Positions 21,637 through 32,923 of a DNA stretch of 64,000 nt are shown piece by piece. Below the pieces are notes generated by a model. It saw nothing but the letters and a program-made list of their open reading frames with translations, was not told the DNA's origin and searched no databases. Position 1 is the first letter of the stretch; each line of letters opens with the position of its first letter. Origin of the DNA: Magicicada septendecula (lineage: Eukaryota > Arthropoda > Insecta > Hemiptera > Cicadidae); NCBI GenBank assembly GCA_034769895.1, contig CM068373.1, forward strand, positions 18,457,967 through 18,521,966, given 5' to 3'. The translations under genes and the position numbers were made by a program.

Positions 21637-22873
21637 TGTAACGGTCCAAATTTATGGGTATTTGTATTTATTTCATTTTCGGGGTTTCATAAAAATACAT
21701 GGTAAGTTTTATTCCATTGTGACAGACTACGGGTATGGAACAGTTTGTAACGAGGCAGCAACGCAATATTACGTTGTGAAATCAGTCAAAGAATTTCCAC
21801 CACCCTAGGTTTCCAAGAACTTTGCTTGTGTATGACCATGCGCCCGTATGCACGAGACGGGTATACGCGCGGACCCACGCGGTCAGGAAACGCCAAGATG
21901 GTGAAAAGTGTATTTTCTGTTTCGTCTCCTTGACTGAGCTGAAGGAAATGTAGCTAAGTCACCGCCTCTTTTGTGACATCAAGCCAGAAGCGCCTAAATA
22001 TCGTCGGCGCACACTACAGAAAAAACCACTATGTATCGTGCGCATAGTCGCTAAACTGCAACAACTCAAGTATGAGCGTCGACGAAATTCGTTCGGCCGG
22101 GCATCAATTTCCGCCCGCCCCAAGATAGACGCTAGGCAGTCCACGAGCAACCGACTTCAGCTACAGACGTCGACATTTTTGTTCGGACCCGGTCGGTGGA
22201 GTTTATAAAATGTAACTAAGTCAACAATATAGTTATTACCGACCGGGACCCGGGGAATTAACTAACTTAACAAGTGTACAACTGGTGACTTGGGCGGGAG
22301 TGACAACGATTAAATAACAGACGATCGAAATCGGGTGCACAAACCACGTGTTATTCGGAATCGCGGCAGTGGACAGTGTAATAATAAATTTAAAGGATAA
22401 AATAATCACACATAATTCAGAGGGGTAAAGTATAAAATGGTATGTGTGTGTGAGTGAGCAGAATGGGCTACCTTAACTAGTATTTAAATATGAGATGTAA
22501 ATGTATATTGTAAAAACTCGCTTTTCAGTGTCTCTGATTTTAATTCATTAAAATCATTTAGTTTACTTTGAAATATGTGTTAGCCTAAGTTATTTCGTCA
22601 TTACCACTTTCTCATTTCTGTGCTGCAAGATTCGTCTAAACGTTCCGGGGATCTTTCTGAATTATTATTGGGGTGGTCAGATAGCGAAATTGTCCCTTTT
22701 ATTTAAGGTGGAGTATAACGGTTTTCGATATTTTAACCTATAAAAAATAATTGTGGCGACCTTGGTCTTCTGATGAAATGTAAACACGAGGTAAGTAGTT
22801 GTGAAATCTTGCAGGTAAGTCCTGGCAGTATTTTTATTTATTTATATATTTCGACCTATTTTGTATCTTTACA
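21637..22873 (+). repeat. Solo LTR in the last intron of the TRMT10C-like gene
   Basis: The LTR runs TGTAACGGTCC...ATCTTTACA with AAGA on both sides (21633-21636 and 22874-22877). Splice-donor-like GGTAAGT occurs twice, near 22789 and 22814. It shares a TTCCAAGAACTTTG block at about +174 with the solo LTR at 30138. A short inverted repeat CCGGTCGGT/ACCGACCGG sits near 22190-22245. It is antisense to the gene. Confidence 0.8.
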
Positions 22874-23439
22874 AAGAATGCACATATGTCTGAAGTGAAA
22901 CATTTGATCTATAATTACATCTCAAGCACACGTGGTGTTGATGTGAAAAGACATTAGAAACATAAGTACCATTTTAAATATTGACCAAACACAAGGTGTT
23001 AATTTTTTACACCTCAAGGGTACAGGATGCAAATAAGCATCCAATAGCCAGCCGAGTTCAGTTTGAATGTATCAATATTAAAGTGTTACAGAGTGATTGT
23101 TGTTGTGCCTTGCAACTTAAAGTGATTATTCTGGTACTCAGTGCAAAAATATAATGGTGACATTTATGGTTGTGTGTCGGATAATTTATAACTTGAAAAA
23201 TTATAATAAGAGTGTCCTTTTTTCTTTCCAACTGTAATAAAGTTCTAATTGCTGACTTCACAAGGTGTCAGTTATTCTATTTCCACTGTACAACATGATC
23301 TGATCCACAGTCATAAATGCGTATAGTAATAATAACAACATTTAACAGAATGCACTATCATAAATAACCTATCATGAAAGGAAGAAGAGAGAGGTTTTCT
23401 AGATGCAGGAAATTTATGTAACAGTTCAACAAATATTTG

Positions 23440-23522
23440 TTCAAAAAGGAGGAAACATCAAAGTTACATGAAGATTGATCACACGAGACCTGAGGTTTTG
23501 GGGGCAATATCTACAATACCAT
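23440..23522 (-). pseudogene. hAT (ZMYM1-like) transposase relic, piece 2
   Basis: On the minus strand, directly after the LTR, the frame reads VDGIVDIAPKTS, matching the VDETTDIxxKTQ motif around the first catalytic Asp of hAT transposases of the zinc-finger MYM type. It breaks down within about 60 bp. Removing the LTR joins it to FSVHV of piece 1. Confidence 0.65.
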
Positions 23523-24799
23523 TGTAACGGGACATTTAGGCCTACCCGGGGTAATTTTGGGGAAACAAAAGTATAAATAATAATTTTGGGGTAACAACAT
23601 AAATAATAATTGTAAAATTTTATAAGACGTAGTAAACAAGCGACTGAAAGGGAGCCAAGGTCAACATTCCAGACGCAAAACAACAGTTATATTTAGCCAA
23701 ACGAACTCTGACCGATGAAGTCACCAGTTACATAACGACCAAGCCTTTAAATACGTCATGTGGAATGCAATGCGTAGTCAACTTCGCATCAGAATTGGCT
23801 TCGTCATATTCAGAAGAACAATAAAAGTGGTCACGTGACCCCCCTCCATCTCAGATTTTAAAGTTGTTCATCTCGCCCCAGTCTGCAATAACAACTCGTG
23901 CGAATAACACGTAAAAGTCTCGAAAACAAATATACGGGCGTCCGTAATAATCCAAAACATAAAAAAATATGTGAATCAACAACCGGAGTGTTAAATAAAT
24001 AAAATGAAGGAACCGTTGTGTTCCATTAACAGTTTCGAGTGATCGGGCGAGAGCTAAAACCAAAGAACAAAATGTGCGGAGTGATGAAAGGAGACGTACA
24101 GAGGATGGACTGATTTTGGAACTCAATTGCAGATAAGTTAATATTGAAATCTTGAAAAGAAATATAAGAAGAAATCTAAATTTTACAATCATTCAAAATA
24201 CAAAAAAAAAGAAACGAAAAGAAAAATGGCAACCTAGAATATATGTTTAACTTAAAAATAGTGAGCTCACAAAGGGGGTTTTAAACAAAAATTATGTAAG
24301 TTATGAAAAGTATATGTGTGTGTGTGTGTGTGTGTGAAGCACTGGTTTGTGCTCAATAATAAATTTTGATTAGAATTTTAAGATCTTATTATTTTGTTTA
24401 GAGGGTAGATGACCATAAGAAAATTAAATGTGTAAATAATCCTTGTTCATTAACAAGTTTTTTGTCTGAAATGATTTTCTTTTGAATGTGTTAACTGGGA
24501 CAATACAGTAGAAGAAAATTAATTATATGTAAAAAATTAAGAAGTATTTGAATTAAAAGGGGCTGAGTAAGAAAAACCAAAAAACAAAGAAAGATCAATA
24601 AAATTTAATGTTTAGTAAACTTATAAACGACTTAGTTATTCCAAGCAACCATCTTGTTTTCAGCACGTCTAATTCGAATCCTGGACCCGGTAAGTAAAAT
24701 TAAGTTGGTAGTAGACAACATGGAGGCTATCAGAGTCGAAAGTTGTAAACACAAAGTACATTAATAAAATTAAATTAATAAAATAAATAAAACTTAACA
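23523..24799 (+). repeat. Solo LTR splitting a hAT relic
   Basis: It runs TGTAACGGGAC...AAAACTTAACA with CCAT at 23519-23522 and 24800-24803. Its removal restores an open FSVHVDGIVDIAPK reading on the minus strand, which confirms both ends. A GGTAAGT donor-like site lies near 24691, about 110 bp before the 3' end. Confidence 0.88.
24304..24337. repeat. (GT)n microsatellite
   Basis: A TATGTGTGTGTG run lies inside the solo LTR. Confidence 0.85.
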
Positions 24800-25345
24800 C
24801 CATCAACATGGACAGAAAAAAGTGAGCCACTGATTCTGACTAAATAAATTCATTTATATAGCCTGCTATCCATTCAATTAATTCATTCTGAACTGTTTTG
24901 AAATCACTACTAAACACAGTCTGAACTTTTTCATACTGCTGCTAAATTTCTACTGGACTGATCTCAACTAATAATTTAAGGGCCTCTTTAAAATTTTCCT
25001 TCTTATTTAGCAAATCAGCAGCTTGAAAATAACCCCCCCCCCCAAAACACTAACTCTTGTTTAGAAAGGAACAAAATAACATTATTTTCCCTCAAAGCAT
25101 TTGATATCTGGCTTTATTCTTGTAATCCAACTGACTCTTTTATATGTTCTAAAGGACCACGTTTATGAAATGAACATGCAACAGTTGATATAACCCTACT
25201 GTCAAAACTGACTTGAATCCACATATCTTTCTTAACACCAATTAAAAGGCATGTCCAACAAAAAGGTTTTTGAAAAATATGACTTCCACATAGCCAAGGA
25301 TAATTAGCATACCACGACTTCTGAAAATTTCATGTGTGTTGTTTA
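24800..25345 (-). pseudogene. hAT (ZMYM1-like) transposase relic, piece 1
   Basis: On the minus strand the translation begins FQKSWYANYPWLCGS, then PFCWTCLLIG and WIQVSF, the TTF-type zinc finger seen at the N-terminus of ZMYM1-like hAT transposases. It continues through HIKESVGLQ, LFLSKQELVFWGGG, NFKEALKLL and KTVQNELIEWIA, in the expected order. Two in-frame stops and at least one small frameshift or deletion interrupt it. The catalytic-Asp segment is on the far side of the solo LTR. Only the N-terminal half of the transposase remains, and no TIRs were found. Confidence 0.75.
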
Positions 25346-25349
25346 CTAG

Positions 25350-26900
25350 TAGAACTAGTGTGTCATATGGAAGAAAGGCCAGGTTGAGGGTGTTGATACA
25401 ATAATAACTCATTTTTATCAACCTGTTTCCATATGGAGAAATAATTTTCCAATAAATAATACATTAAATCACGTTCTGGTCTCATTTTGAAATTAAACAC
25501 ACAAGCATTAAAATATATACATACATATTACTTAAAAGATTAAGATTAAGGTTCTGATATCTAGTTGATCTTGCGAAACGTGTGTTATGCAAATTGAAAA
25601 ATAATTTATACTTGCAGTGAATATACTAATAGTGAATACTTGGAGTATTGGTATTATTATTGTAATTAAAAGAGGTATTTCATTAAATCACAAACAGTTG
25701 CACTGCACTGTAACAACAATCTTAACACCAGTAGTGAACAAAGTTCAGCCGAGAGCGGTAAGACTATGCGCAGTTGTACCTCATCCCCACCCAGCAGCAT
25801 TCCACTAGCTCAGCCAACAGTGGTTACCATGGCAACCATGTATACACTACATCACAGAGCCGCCAAGTATGTAAGCCAGTGTTTGTGGGCTGTATGTGGC
25901 TGCAGATCATCGTTTGTTGTTCTAGTACGTTTCATTGTTAGTTCTCAAACCAACAATTTTATAATAATAGTTGAAGAAATGTATAAAAACAATCATATTA
26001 CAGAAACTGTGTTAAATTTATGTAGGCACCTAGTACAGCTGGGCTGTACCTGTTTCCTCTGAATAGCGGCCACTGCTATGGTTATTCAGATAAGCAAATA
26101 CATACCGAATAACTGTGTCTACTGTTCAACACATACCATACAATCAATTACAGTGAAAAGAAGAATTGTAAAGTAAGGAAAATCACAATGTTAAGGAAAT
26201 TAATCTCAATGTTAATATTAGCACAGAATGTAGTAATAAGGTTGAAATTAAGAGTGATACACAGGATATCCTGCTTCTCTTAAACTTTGTAAGTTTGATA
26301 TAATGGTGATTGAACAAAAAAAAATGATGCTGTTTCAAATAACATACACAAAACGAATACCAAAGGAAGATATACATAAAACATCAAGAATTTTCCAGAG
26401 TAATACAGAGGCAAGGTGTATGATTCATATTTCTCTATATACAGGAAACAGCTGACTCAAAACACAGAAAACCTTCATAGTTGTTTAAGCGGAGCACACG
26501 TCTCTGTAGTTGTGAATCATGATTTACTGACAACAGATATAAGATACTGTGTTGGAACAGAATGCAGATATGATGCGTTGGGATGCTCATGGATATGGAC
26601 CTTACAAGAAACCTAAAATGAGGTTCTTGGATTAAGAAGCTGTAGAATTGGGTATGAAACACTATAACATTATAATCAGGTGGCCATTAAGAGACTGACT
26701 TGCTATCAATATACAGCTGCCTGTCTGAGAAGTAAACTGAGGTTTAGAAAATTCTTTAAACACCATTTATAAATCATCAAAAAGATTGTAAATTGTGAAT
26801 TCAAATTTGATATATAAGTTACATAACATGTTTGTGATACGATAGATATTTCACTACAACCACCATAAGAACACCATTGCCACCACTAACATCATCACCA
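25350..26900. other. Intronic DNA, no gene found
   Basis: Mostly AT-rich. A GC-richer patch at about 25740-25930 holds a perfect X-box-like palindrome (listed separately). Short open frames here have no recognisable product. Confidence 0.4.
25823..25836. promoter_or_regulatory. X-box (RFX site)-like palindrome
   Basis: GTTACCATGGCAAC fits the RFX consensus GTNRCC-N(0-3)-RGYAAC exactly. It is intronic relative to the minus-strand gene, so a regulatory role is unproven. Confidence 0.4.
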
Positions 26901-26935
26901 CAATTGTCACATAAATTCCAACAGCGCCACCATCA

Positions 26936-27000
26936 ACGCTGCTGCTGCTGCCGTTCCTGCTACTGCTACTGCTCTGCTACAGCTACTCCTACTGCTACTG

Positions 27001-27064
<64 letters not shown>

Positions 27065-27105
27065 CACCACCACCACCACCACCACCACCACCACCACCAC
27101 CACCA
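26936..27105. repeat. Compound trinucleotide microsatellite
   Basis: CTG/CTA-type repeats grade into (TAC)n and then (ACC)n. Open frames on both strands here are only poly-Thr or poly-Gly/Ser artefacts of the repeat. Confidence 0.95.
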
Positions 27106-27212
27106 TCATACATAACCCCAACTAAAGAAATTGCTTATTTATAAAATAAATGAAACTACAAGAAACCTACATAATGTATAAAGATTAAAAAATAAATTTC
27201 ACAACTGCTTAC

Positions 27213-27318
27213 CTTGATCAATCGTTAAAATACTTCTTGCCTCCATTTCCACATATTTATGCAATGGCAGCCGTGCATGACGAACACCTTGCTGTGCTGC
27301 TTTGTTCAATGATTCATA
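27213..27318 (-). CDS. TRMT10C: TRMT10C-like gene, penultimate exon found
   Basis: On the minus strand the exon lies between an acceptor CTGTTAG and a donor AAG|GTAAGC. It reads YESLNKAAQQGVRHARLPL, then HKYVEMEARSILTIDQ plus one base. It enters in phase 0 after the GGLVDHN exon and leaves in phase 1 into VFDIIL. TRMT10 proteins have the same order: a helix with A...G, then ARLPL, a YVxM-type strand and a ILTxxQVF helix, which form part of the SAM-binding knot. The right TIR region of no element touches it, but a Tigger starts only 35 bp upstream of the acceptor. Confidence 0.87.
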
Positions 27319-27354
27319 CTAACAGACAAAAATAATACAGTTGGAAAGTAATTA

Positions 27355-29871
27355 CAGTGGAAATCGTTTAACGCGAAAACGGTTACCACAAAATATCGGT
27401 TAACACGAAATACCACTCGGGTACCGATCGCCGTTTGTTATGTACAGTGTATTATTTGTACGGTTAACACGAAAGGTTTACCTGAAAAATATCGGTTAAC
27501 ACGAAAAATTTGTGTTAAAAATAATTTTTTTTGGCTGGCTTTTAAGTAACTGCATACAAAATAAAGCCACACAAGTACGCCCAAAAGCTTGTTTTCGATG
27601 TAAAGGAATCCATTCTTCATCTCTAAAAGAGAAAGAGCAGGTAGTGACCACAGTTTGTTTTGTCTACCTGTTTTGTTTTGTCTTCAGTACCAAGTTCTAT
27701 TTACAGTGTACCATTGTTTACGAGAAACCATAGCCTCTCCTTCAGCACCAAATGTGTTGTTCATTGACCGCAAATAAACCGTTATCGCTTACATTAACTA
27801 CTGTACCTACTCTATAGGGTGTGGTGAGTTCAGTTCAGTTGTATTCTGTGCGTGTACAGCGGTGGTAAAGTTTGCGGTACGGTACCGATAACATTTTATT
27901 GTAAAAAATTTACTCAGTTGTGAGGATTAACTGCTTACTTTTTTACTGTACAAACTTCTTAGTCTTTTACAGCCAGTTAAGTGACGTTAAGCGTGTGACG
28001 TGTACGTGTTAAGTGAAGTTACGCTTTTGTAAATTTCGTTTTTGCAGTCCGGAAGTAAAATGGAGAAGAAAGTGCGTAAACAAAGTGCCCTCTCTTTAGA
28101 AAAAAAAGTTGAACTCCTCCAAGCTGTTAATGAGGGCATTCGAACTAAAACAGAAATCTGTAAAACATTCGGTATACCAAACTCGACGTTATCCATGATT
28201 ATAAAAAATAGAGATAAAACTTTAGAACTGTATGAGTCGGGTAAGTTTGAATGAGGCAGAAAACGTTTCCATAAGGCAAACCACGAAAACTTAGAGGCTG
28301 CTCTTCTTGTTTGGTTTAAGCAAGCAAGATCACAAGATGCTCTTATTTCTGGACCACTACTGATGGAGAAAGCAAACGTTTTTGCTGAACAGATGAACTT
28401 AAATTTCACTCCAAATCCTGGCTGGCTAGAAAGGTTTAAAAAACGAAATGGCATAACCTTTAAAAACATCTGTGGCGAATCAAGACAGGTGTCACAAGAA
28501 ATGACATCATCGTGGTTGCAATCTACGCTGCCTGCAATTTTAAAAGACTATCCACGATATTTTCAACGCCGATGAAACAGGACTATTTTTCCGTTGTATG
28601 CCCGATAAAACACTTTCATTCAAAGGGGAGCAGTGCTCTGGTGGTAAAAAGTCCAAAGAGAGAGTGACAGTGATGGTAGGTTGCAATGCTGATGGGTCAG
28701 AAAAACTTCCGTTACTTGTTATAGGAAAAAGTTTAAAGCCGCGCTGTTTTAATAATGTTAAAAAGTTGCCAGTAGAATATAGAGCTAACAAACGAGCGTG
28801 GATGACGTCTAAAATTTTTACCGAATGGCTGGTTTCGTTAGAAAAACATTTCACTTCTCAGAAGAAGAAAATTGTGTTAATTATTGACAACTGTCCTGCC
28901 CACCCATGTGACCTAAAATTGATGGCAATTAAACTTGTTTTTCTACCACCAAACACGACTAGTGTACTACAACCTTGTGATCAAGGTATTATTCAAAATT
29001 TAAAATTTCAGTACAGAAAGTTACTTCTGCGGAAATACTTGGCCACTATTGAGGGGAAAAAGATTTCTGTGTAAATGTTCTGGATGCTTGTAACTTGTTA
29101 AGAACAGCGTGGATCCTCGTGACGCCTACAACAATTCAAAATTGTTTTGCTCATGCTCGATTCATTTTGAATTCAGAAACTGAACAACCCGAAGAAAATG
29201 AAATTGATCCTACACTATCTGAAATGTTTAATCGTGTGTCATCTGTATTAAATGTTTGAATTTCTCTAAATGAGTACGTGACTGTCGACGAGAACGTAAC
29301 TACAGCTCCCGTATTAACAGATACCGATATCGTGGAAACAGTGCAAGTCGACAACTGTGAAGGTGATGATAGTGACGACGAACTTGACATGGAAAATGAT
29401 AGTGAAAATGTTCCTACCGCTACCGATATGCTTTCGTTGCTGAGCCGTGTTCGTCGATATTTTGAAGCCAACTCGGAAGGTGAAATGTTTGAACACGTTG
29501 ATAAATTAGAACAATTTGTTGAAAATAAAATAGTGCAAAATTGTGTGCAAAAGAAAATAACGGATTATTTTAAATAAAGATAAACACGAAAACTACGGTA
29601 AAGTTGAAAGACATACAGTAGTCTATAAGAAAACCTAAATCATAGGACTCAATTTAATAATAATTTTAAGAAAAATTAACAATAATAAACCATGAGGATA
29701 AATAAAAGGTTGTATTTGTTGCATTTTACTAGACAGTACAATAAATAATCTACAGTACACTATTTGTTCACTTCCTCATTTTGTTTCACTTTTCGTTCGC
29801 TTAACGCGAAATTCGGTTTACACGAAAAAAATAACTGGTCCCCGTCATTTCGTGTTAACCGATTTCCACTG
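27355..29871 (+). mobile_element. Tigger (pogo superfamily) DNA transposon, complete ends, dead
   Basis: The 2517-bp element starts CAGTGGAAATCGTTTAACGC and ends with the inverse TTAACCGATTTCCACTG. It is flanked by TA dinucleotides at 27353-27354 and 29872-29873. Sub-terminal GGTTAACACGAAA-like repeats occur at both ends and may bind the transposase. It carries one broken transposase gene on the plus strand. Confidence 0.95.
28060..29577 (+). pseudogene. Tigger transposase pseudogene
   Basis: The N-terminal pogo/CENP-B helix-turn-helix reads KKVELLQAVNEG through GIPNSTLSMIIKNR. The second CENP-B DNA-binding domain includes NPGWLERFKKRNGI. The DDE domain keeps its three aspartates: NADETGLFF at 28571, IIDNCPAHP at 28886 and QPCDQGIIQN at 28979, with 30 residues between the last two. 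The C-terminus is acidic and ends KKITDYFK. Defects are a TGA at 28252, a frameshift just before NADETG, a second frameshift after GKKISV at about 29070, and a TGA near 29257. The catalytic residues are intact but no full-length protein can be made. Confidence 0.93.
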
Positions 29872-30137
29872 TATATCTATACTATACCCAAACTTATCAG
29901 CTGATCGGTGCATCTAATCTACTGTGTTTGTACAGCCACTTTTTCCACTGGAAAGCTATATGGTAGAGATAGGACAGGCATGAAGTAAAATAATGTAAAT
30001 AGAATAAGTTTTGTAATTTTACTTGTCTGTCAATCATAAACCTTCTGTTTGGAAAGCTGAAAACACCAGATCATCATGGATACAATAGAAACAGATTACA
30101 ATGAAGTCACTATCGCGAACTTTGATTAATCACAAAG

Positions 30138-31450
30138 TGTAATGGGACAAAATGGGAGGTTTGTCAGTTTATTAAATTTATTTAATTTCAATTGCAAGCC
30201 CAACACATAATACAGTCTCAATTAGACAAAGAAACAGTGAAGCGAAGTTGAACGTAGTCGAGACAATGGAATGCGGCGTGTGTCCGACAACACAGCATAA
30301 TTCCAAGAACTTTGGTGCTGGGTGGCTCACACAAACGCGCGAACAACAGCGGGGCGCACAGACGACGCTCGGGCTAAGCCGAACCAAAATGGCTTTTTGT
30401 GAAATTTGTTCACCATGCGCTCGATAGACGATGGAAGTCTTGACGAAACCACACCTCTTTGAGTGACGTAACCAGTGGCTTCAAGATTTCGTCGACATCA
30501 AACACACCTAAATAGCACATACTGTGTGTGCAGTGACGAGGACTTTAACAACAAAGGCATTGAAATTTCCGCTCTGTCCGAAAGTTTGGAGGGAGGCGCG
30601 TTGATAACTCTCTTCCCAGTCGACCAACAATATAGGCCACGCGTGGCACCTATCAGTCTTCTGCCCGGGCAAATCTTCATTTTTTTAAGTCGGCCGACAA
30701 AACATCCATGTGATTCTAAAAAATGTGTATAACAGTGTAATCAGTGCTGAACAGTGAATATCGAAAGTTATTAAAACAATATCATAAACTTATCAACGTC
30801 AAGAAAACGAAAGACTTTGAGAGACGCGCCACGTGGTCGAGGAAGAGGACACTTCATACGTAATGTTACCAAATTGAAAAAATTATCATCATTATCTTTT
30901 TGTATACACTGGGGTTGGGAACGATGTGAATGAATGAGTGAATGAGCAAGCTGGGTTCGCCTTCATTAGAAATATTATTAGATTAAGTATAACATATTGA
31001 GAGAAATGTTTGGTTATAAATATAGATAGGAGATATTTTATTTTGAGAAAAGAAGTAAGAAATTTGAATAGTTTGAAATCAAAAATAAAATAAAGTTTGA
31101 AGTGTGTGATACAAACGAATTGCGTATGTTACTGAAATGGCCTTGAACCAAACTTGCATTTCAACGTTTGTGTGACGTAACTCTGGGCTGAAAGAAAATT
31201 TAAAGGTAAGTGGGAGATAAAAATATATATATTATTATTATAAAAAATATATTAAATTAATAACATCACAAAATAGCAGTTATAAATCAACAAAGCACTC
31301 TTATACAATGATTCAAGTAAAAATTTGTCCAACAATAAATGTCACCTTACTCCAGTTTAGCACTAATAAACACAATAATCATTATTATTGTGATATTATC
31401 CCATTAATTATCATTAAATTTTTCCAGAAAGGTGACGATCTTGTAAAACA
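30138..31450 (+). repeat. Solo LTR in the large intron
   Basis: It starts TGTAATGGGAC with AAAG before it (30134-30137). The preferred end is ATCTTGTAAAACA at 31450 followed by AAAG. This end resembles the E1 LTR end (CAGAAAG.TGA...ACA). An alternative end at 31289 is flanked by ACAAAG. It shares TTCCAAGAACTTTG with the LTR at 21637 and has a GGTAAGT donor-like site near 31205. Short open frames inside are not convincing genes. Confidence 0.65.
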
Positions 31451-31454
31451 AAAG

Positions 31455-32921
31455 AATATTCAAAGTTTTATACAGAATTGCAAGAATGTATCAATATTTA
31501 TTACACAATGATTCAAAATCTTACACTGGTCCTGGCAAAAAGGAATACATGCCAGCTTTGATGGGTCAGGAAGGAAAATTTTTCCTTCAAAGAAGTTTTT
31601 GTTTTATTGATTACTGAGTACTTTGGTATGAAATGTTGCCAAATTTTCCTATTTTGCTTCCTTAAAGCAGATAGAATGCATTAATGCTGGGGATCCTGGA
31701 TTATGTTATTGCAGCAAATAACACAGTATATGCGAAGGAAAACATCACATATATAAACTGGGAAGAAGAGGGAAATAGACCATCTGCTAAAAGCATTACA
31801 GGAAATTCTGATGACTTTAAAATTAATTTATATGACGTCTGGAACTTGATGGAATCATAATATTGTGGATGCTTGAGAAAGTTACTTAGACCATTGCATA
31901 AACATTTTAGATGTCAAAACATGCATTATTTAAAACAATTTTTCTGAAATCTATTCGTTTATTATCCATAAACCTGTTCAAGCTTTTTATTATAATAATA
32001 TGGAAGCAAAAGTATCCCCTTTTCCCAGGTATTATAAAGATGAAGAGACTGACAAATTACTGAACATGAACTTCTGCGTCATAAGCAACACCAAGGACCG
32101 GTCTGCATACACCGTACCTGGTTTTCTAGAAAAACTGACGTTGATACTCTAATAGGAAGTATTTGGATTAAAAATATTATTTATTTTTCCAACAAAGCAC
32201 CAAACAAGTAACACAATCTTATATAGTTAACGATTTAAAAATAATTTCAAGGATTTGTAGCTTTGACGTAATATTAAACTTTTAGTCTAATATTAACTTC
32301 CTAAAATATAAAAGTCATATTTAAGTAACATAATTTGCTTTTGACGTATACTGTTATCTTACTAAAATGTTATTTCAATATACTCAACTTTAGTGACGAT
32401 TTTTTAATTTATATAATACATATTCATAAAATATTATGAAAAATAAAAAAATTCTAAAATCAAATATCTGTTGTCATGACGAGGATTTACAAATGAAACT
32501 CATCTCTTACAACTCCTTTGCGACTAGTCATTGTTGCCAAACAATGATCCCAGGAAATTACCCTCAGATGCAATTAATTATATTATTAAAAGATAAATTG
32601 TGTGGCACTGTTTAAGATCGCCTAATGGTAATTAAATTATACCTGCTTGGAAAATGTATGAATATGCATCTAAGGAAGTAAAGAATACAAGGGGGCCAGT
32701 TAAAAAGTTTCCGGAGTGACACATTATAACTTAACGGTGGAACTAAAAATTTTGTTGTTTTAAGATTCCTATTTTGTATAAACATGTGTCAGTTACAAAT
32801 TTATCTGTCAATCTATTAATTCTTGACCAGTTGGTTGAAATTTACATGTCACACGTATTTTGACTAACTCAATAGATGTTGCTCTGTGAATTTTTCAGCT
32901 GACCTTCATGTACGGTAAATG
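31455..32921. other. Intronic DNA, nothing recognised
   Basis: AT-rich sequence without ORFs, repeats or exon-like segments that I can support. Confidence 0.5.
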
Positions 32922-32923
32922 TA

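Noticed and set aside
23518-24652. Alternative end of the solo LTR at 24647 with ACCAT duplication
   Set aside because: The CCAT/24799 boundary restores the hAT frame and fits the 4-bp rule of the related LTRs, so the ACCAT match is probably chance.
26877-27125. Open frames of poly-Thr and poly-Gly/Ser across 26.9-27.1 kb
   Set aside because: They are translations of a trinucleotide microsatellite on both strands, not genes.
30475-30732. 85-codon ORF in the 30.5-kb region
   Set aside because: It lies inside a solo LTR, has no recognised domain and has a competing frame on the other strand.
30132-31295. Alternative end of the 30138 LTR at 31289 with ACAAAG duplication
   Set aside because: A 6-bp duplication is at odds with the 4-bp rule of relatives, and the 31450 end resembles the E1 LTR end. 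It is kept as a possible alternative.
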